Of a DNA stretch of 14,965 nt, positions 14,689 to 14,965 are shown in pieces (within the stretch, counting starts at the first letter, position 1; each line of letters opens with the position of its first letter). The translations under genes were made by a program, and so were the position numbers. The stretch comes from an uncultured Fastidiosipila sp. (lineage in GTDB: Bacteria; Bacillota; Clostridia; Saccharofermentanales; Fastidiosipilaceae). The notes under the pieces are model-generated. The model worked only from the letters and a program-made list of their open reading frames with translations, was not told where the DNA came from and made no database searches. The stretch lies in the NCBI GenBank assembly GCA_938014865.1, contig CALLQJ010000120.1, forward strand, positions 1 to 14,965, in the 5' to 3' direction.

Positions 14689-14702
14689 CCGAAACGTTTC
14701 GG
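14689..14702. promoter_or_regulatory. Palindromic operator O1, LacI-family type
   Basis: CCGAAACGTTTCGG is a perfect 14-bp palindrome with the central ACGT typical of LacI-family sites. It lies 43-57 bp before the solute-binding protein start codon and about 80-90 nt into the predicted transcript. Confidence 0.85.
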
Positions 14703-14749
14703 TTTTGCACATAATTTTTACATCGCCGCCAACTTCCCCATAGCTATAA

Positions 14750-14763
14750 CCGAAACGTTTCGG
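14750..14763. promoter_or_regulatory. Palindromic operator O2, LacI-family type
   Basis: This is an identical CCGAAACGTTTCGG, here extended to the 18-bp palindrome AACCGAAACGTTTCGGTT (14748-14765). Its centre is 61 bp from that of O1, close to six helical turns, which suits looping by a tetramer or cooperative binding. It lies just downstream of the predicted transcription start. Confidence 0.88.
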
Positions 14764-14787
14764 TTTTTTGTGAAATCTACTAAATAC

Positions 14788-14816
14788 ATAATCACTTCTT
14801 AAAGTGTTTTTGTCAA
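14788..14816 (-). promoter_or_regulatory. Promoter of the sugar operon
   Basis: A perfect -35 TTGACA (14816-14811) and GATTAT (14793-14788, four of six) are 17 bp apart on the minus strand. The start would be near 14780, giving a leader of about 135 nt that carries both operators. The spacer contains a short dyad, CACTT-TAAG-AAGTG (14806-14793), which may be incidental. No stronger promoter is visible closer to the gene. Confidence 0.6.
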
Positions 14817-14965
14817 TATGCTAAATAGTTAAATAACATTCATGTTTTTATGCAGAAAATCAATAATTTTACTTATTTTCTTCTATTTATTTATTATTAT
14901 TGTTAATTCATATGTATTTTTATTTAAATCTATTTGCTTTACATAAAAAATTGCCCTATTTCTCT
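14817..14965. other. A+T-rich stretch with no recognisable gene
   Basis: The bases upstream of the operon promoter are very A+T-rich with many T-runs on the plus strand. I see no open frame with a ribosome binding site, no hairpin with a T-tract, and no tRNA. The stretch may include UP-element-like A/T tracts for the operon promoter or the flank of a gene beyond the window. Confidence 0.5.

Noticed and set aside
14689..14763. The palindromes as CcpA catabolite-response elements
   Set aside because: They share the central ACG with cre sites but lack the flanking TG...CA of the cre consensus, and their perfect symmetry and duplication beside a LacI-family gene fit a dedicated regulator better. 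Dual recognition is not excluded.
1..14965. CRISPR arrays, tRNA or rRNA genes, insertion sequences, integrases
   Set aside because: I looked for regularly spaced repeats, cloverleaf elements and transposase or recombinase motifs on both strands by eye and saw none.

Overview
The window reads as Bacillota (Firmicutes), probably a clostridial lineage. It has low-GC-type AGGAGG ribosome binding sites, lipobox lipoproteins, a CsoR/CopA copper module and a CUT1 sugar transporter with no dedicated ATPase. Every convincing gene lies on the minus strand, so transcription runs from high to low coordinates. I cannot name the species.

Two blocks of different base composition meet near 5840-6005. The block at 1-5840 is visibly richer in G+C and looks like housekeeping or envelope sequence. 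Read in transcription order, it holds copA-csoR under a CsoR-type operator (3099-5765, 2827-3099), a DUF4349-type membrane-anchored lipoprotein (1595-2695) with its own promoter and terminator, an internally duplicated lipoprotein (430-1413), and the 5' part of an apbE-type FAD:protein FMN transferase lipoprotein that runs off the left edge. The last two are joined through a terminator that sits just before apbE. They suggest an extracytoplasmic flavin or electron-transfer function.

The block at 6005-14645 is markedly A+T-rich and is a single eight-gene carbohydrate operon: solute-binding lipoprotein, two CUT1 permeases, a cytoplasmic GH116-family glycosidase, an RbsD/FucU mutarotase, a ribokinase-like PfkB kinase, a LacI-family regulator and a KpsF/GutQ-like SIS isomerase. 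Many junctions overlap or are coupled. One promoter lies upstream of the solute-binding gene, with two identical 14-bp palindromes downstream of it that are the likely sites of the operon's own regulator. A strong terminator closes the operon at 5933-5980.

The proposed joint function is as follows. A glycoside is imported, cleaved inside the cell by the GH116 enzyme, and the free sugar is mutarotated and phosphorylated. The SIS enzyme then isomerises the aldose 5-phosphate. It keeps all five arabinose-5-phosphate isomerase catalytic residues at exact family spacing. D-arabinose to D-arabinose-5-P to D-ribulose-5-P fits this gene set well, but that substrate is inferred. The other main oddities are a LacI-family gene that seems to start at ATT, in frame with the preceding kinase; a short in-frame loss in that regulator's sensor domain; and a copper ATPase with Gln in place of the nearly invariant His of its SEHPL motif plus a second metal-binding domain at its C-terminus.
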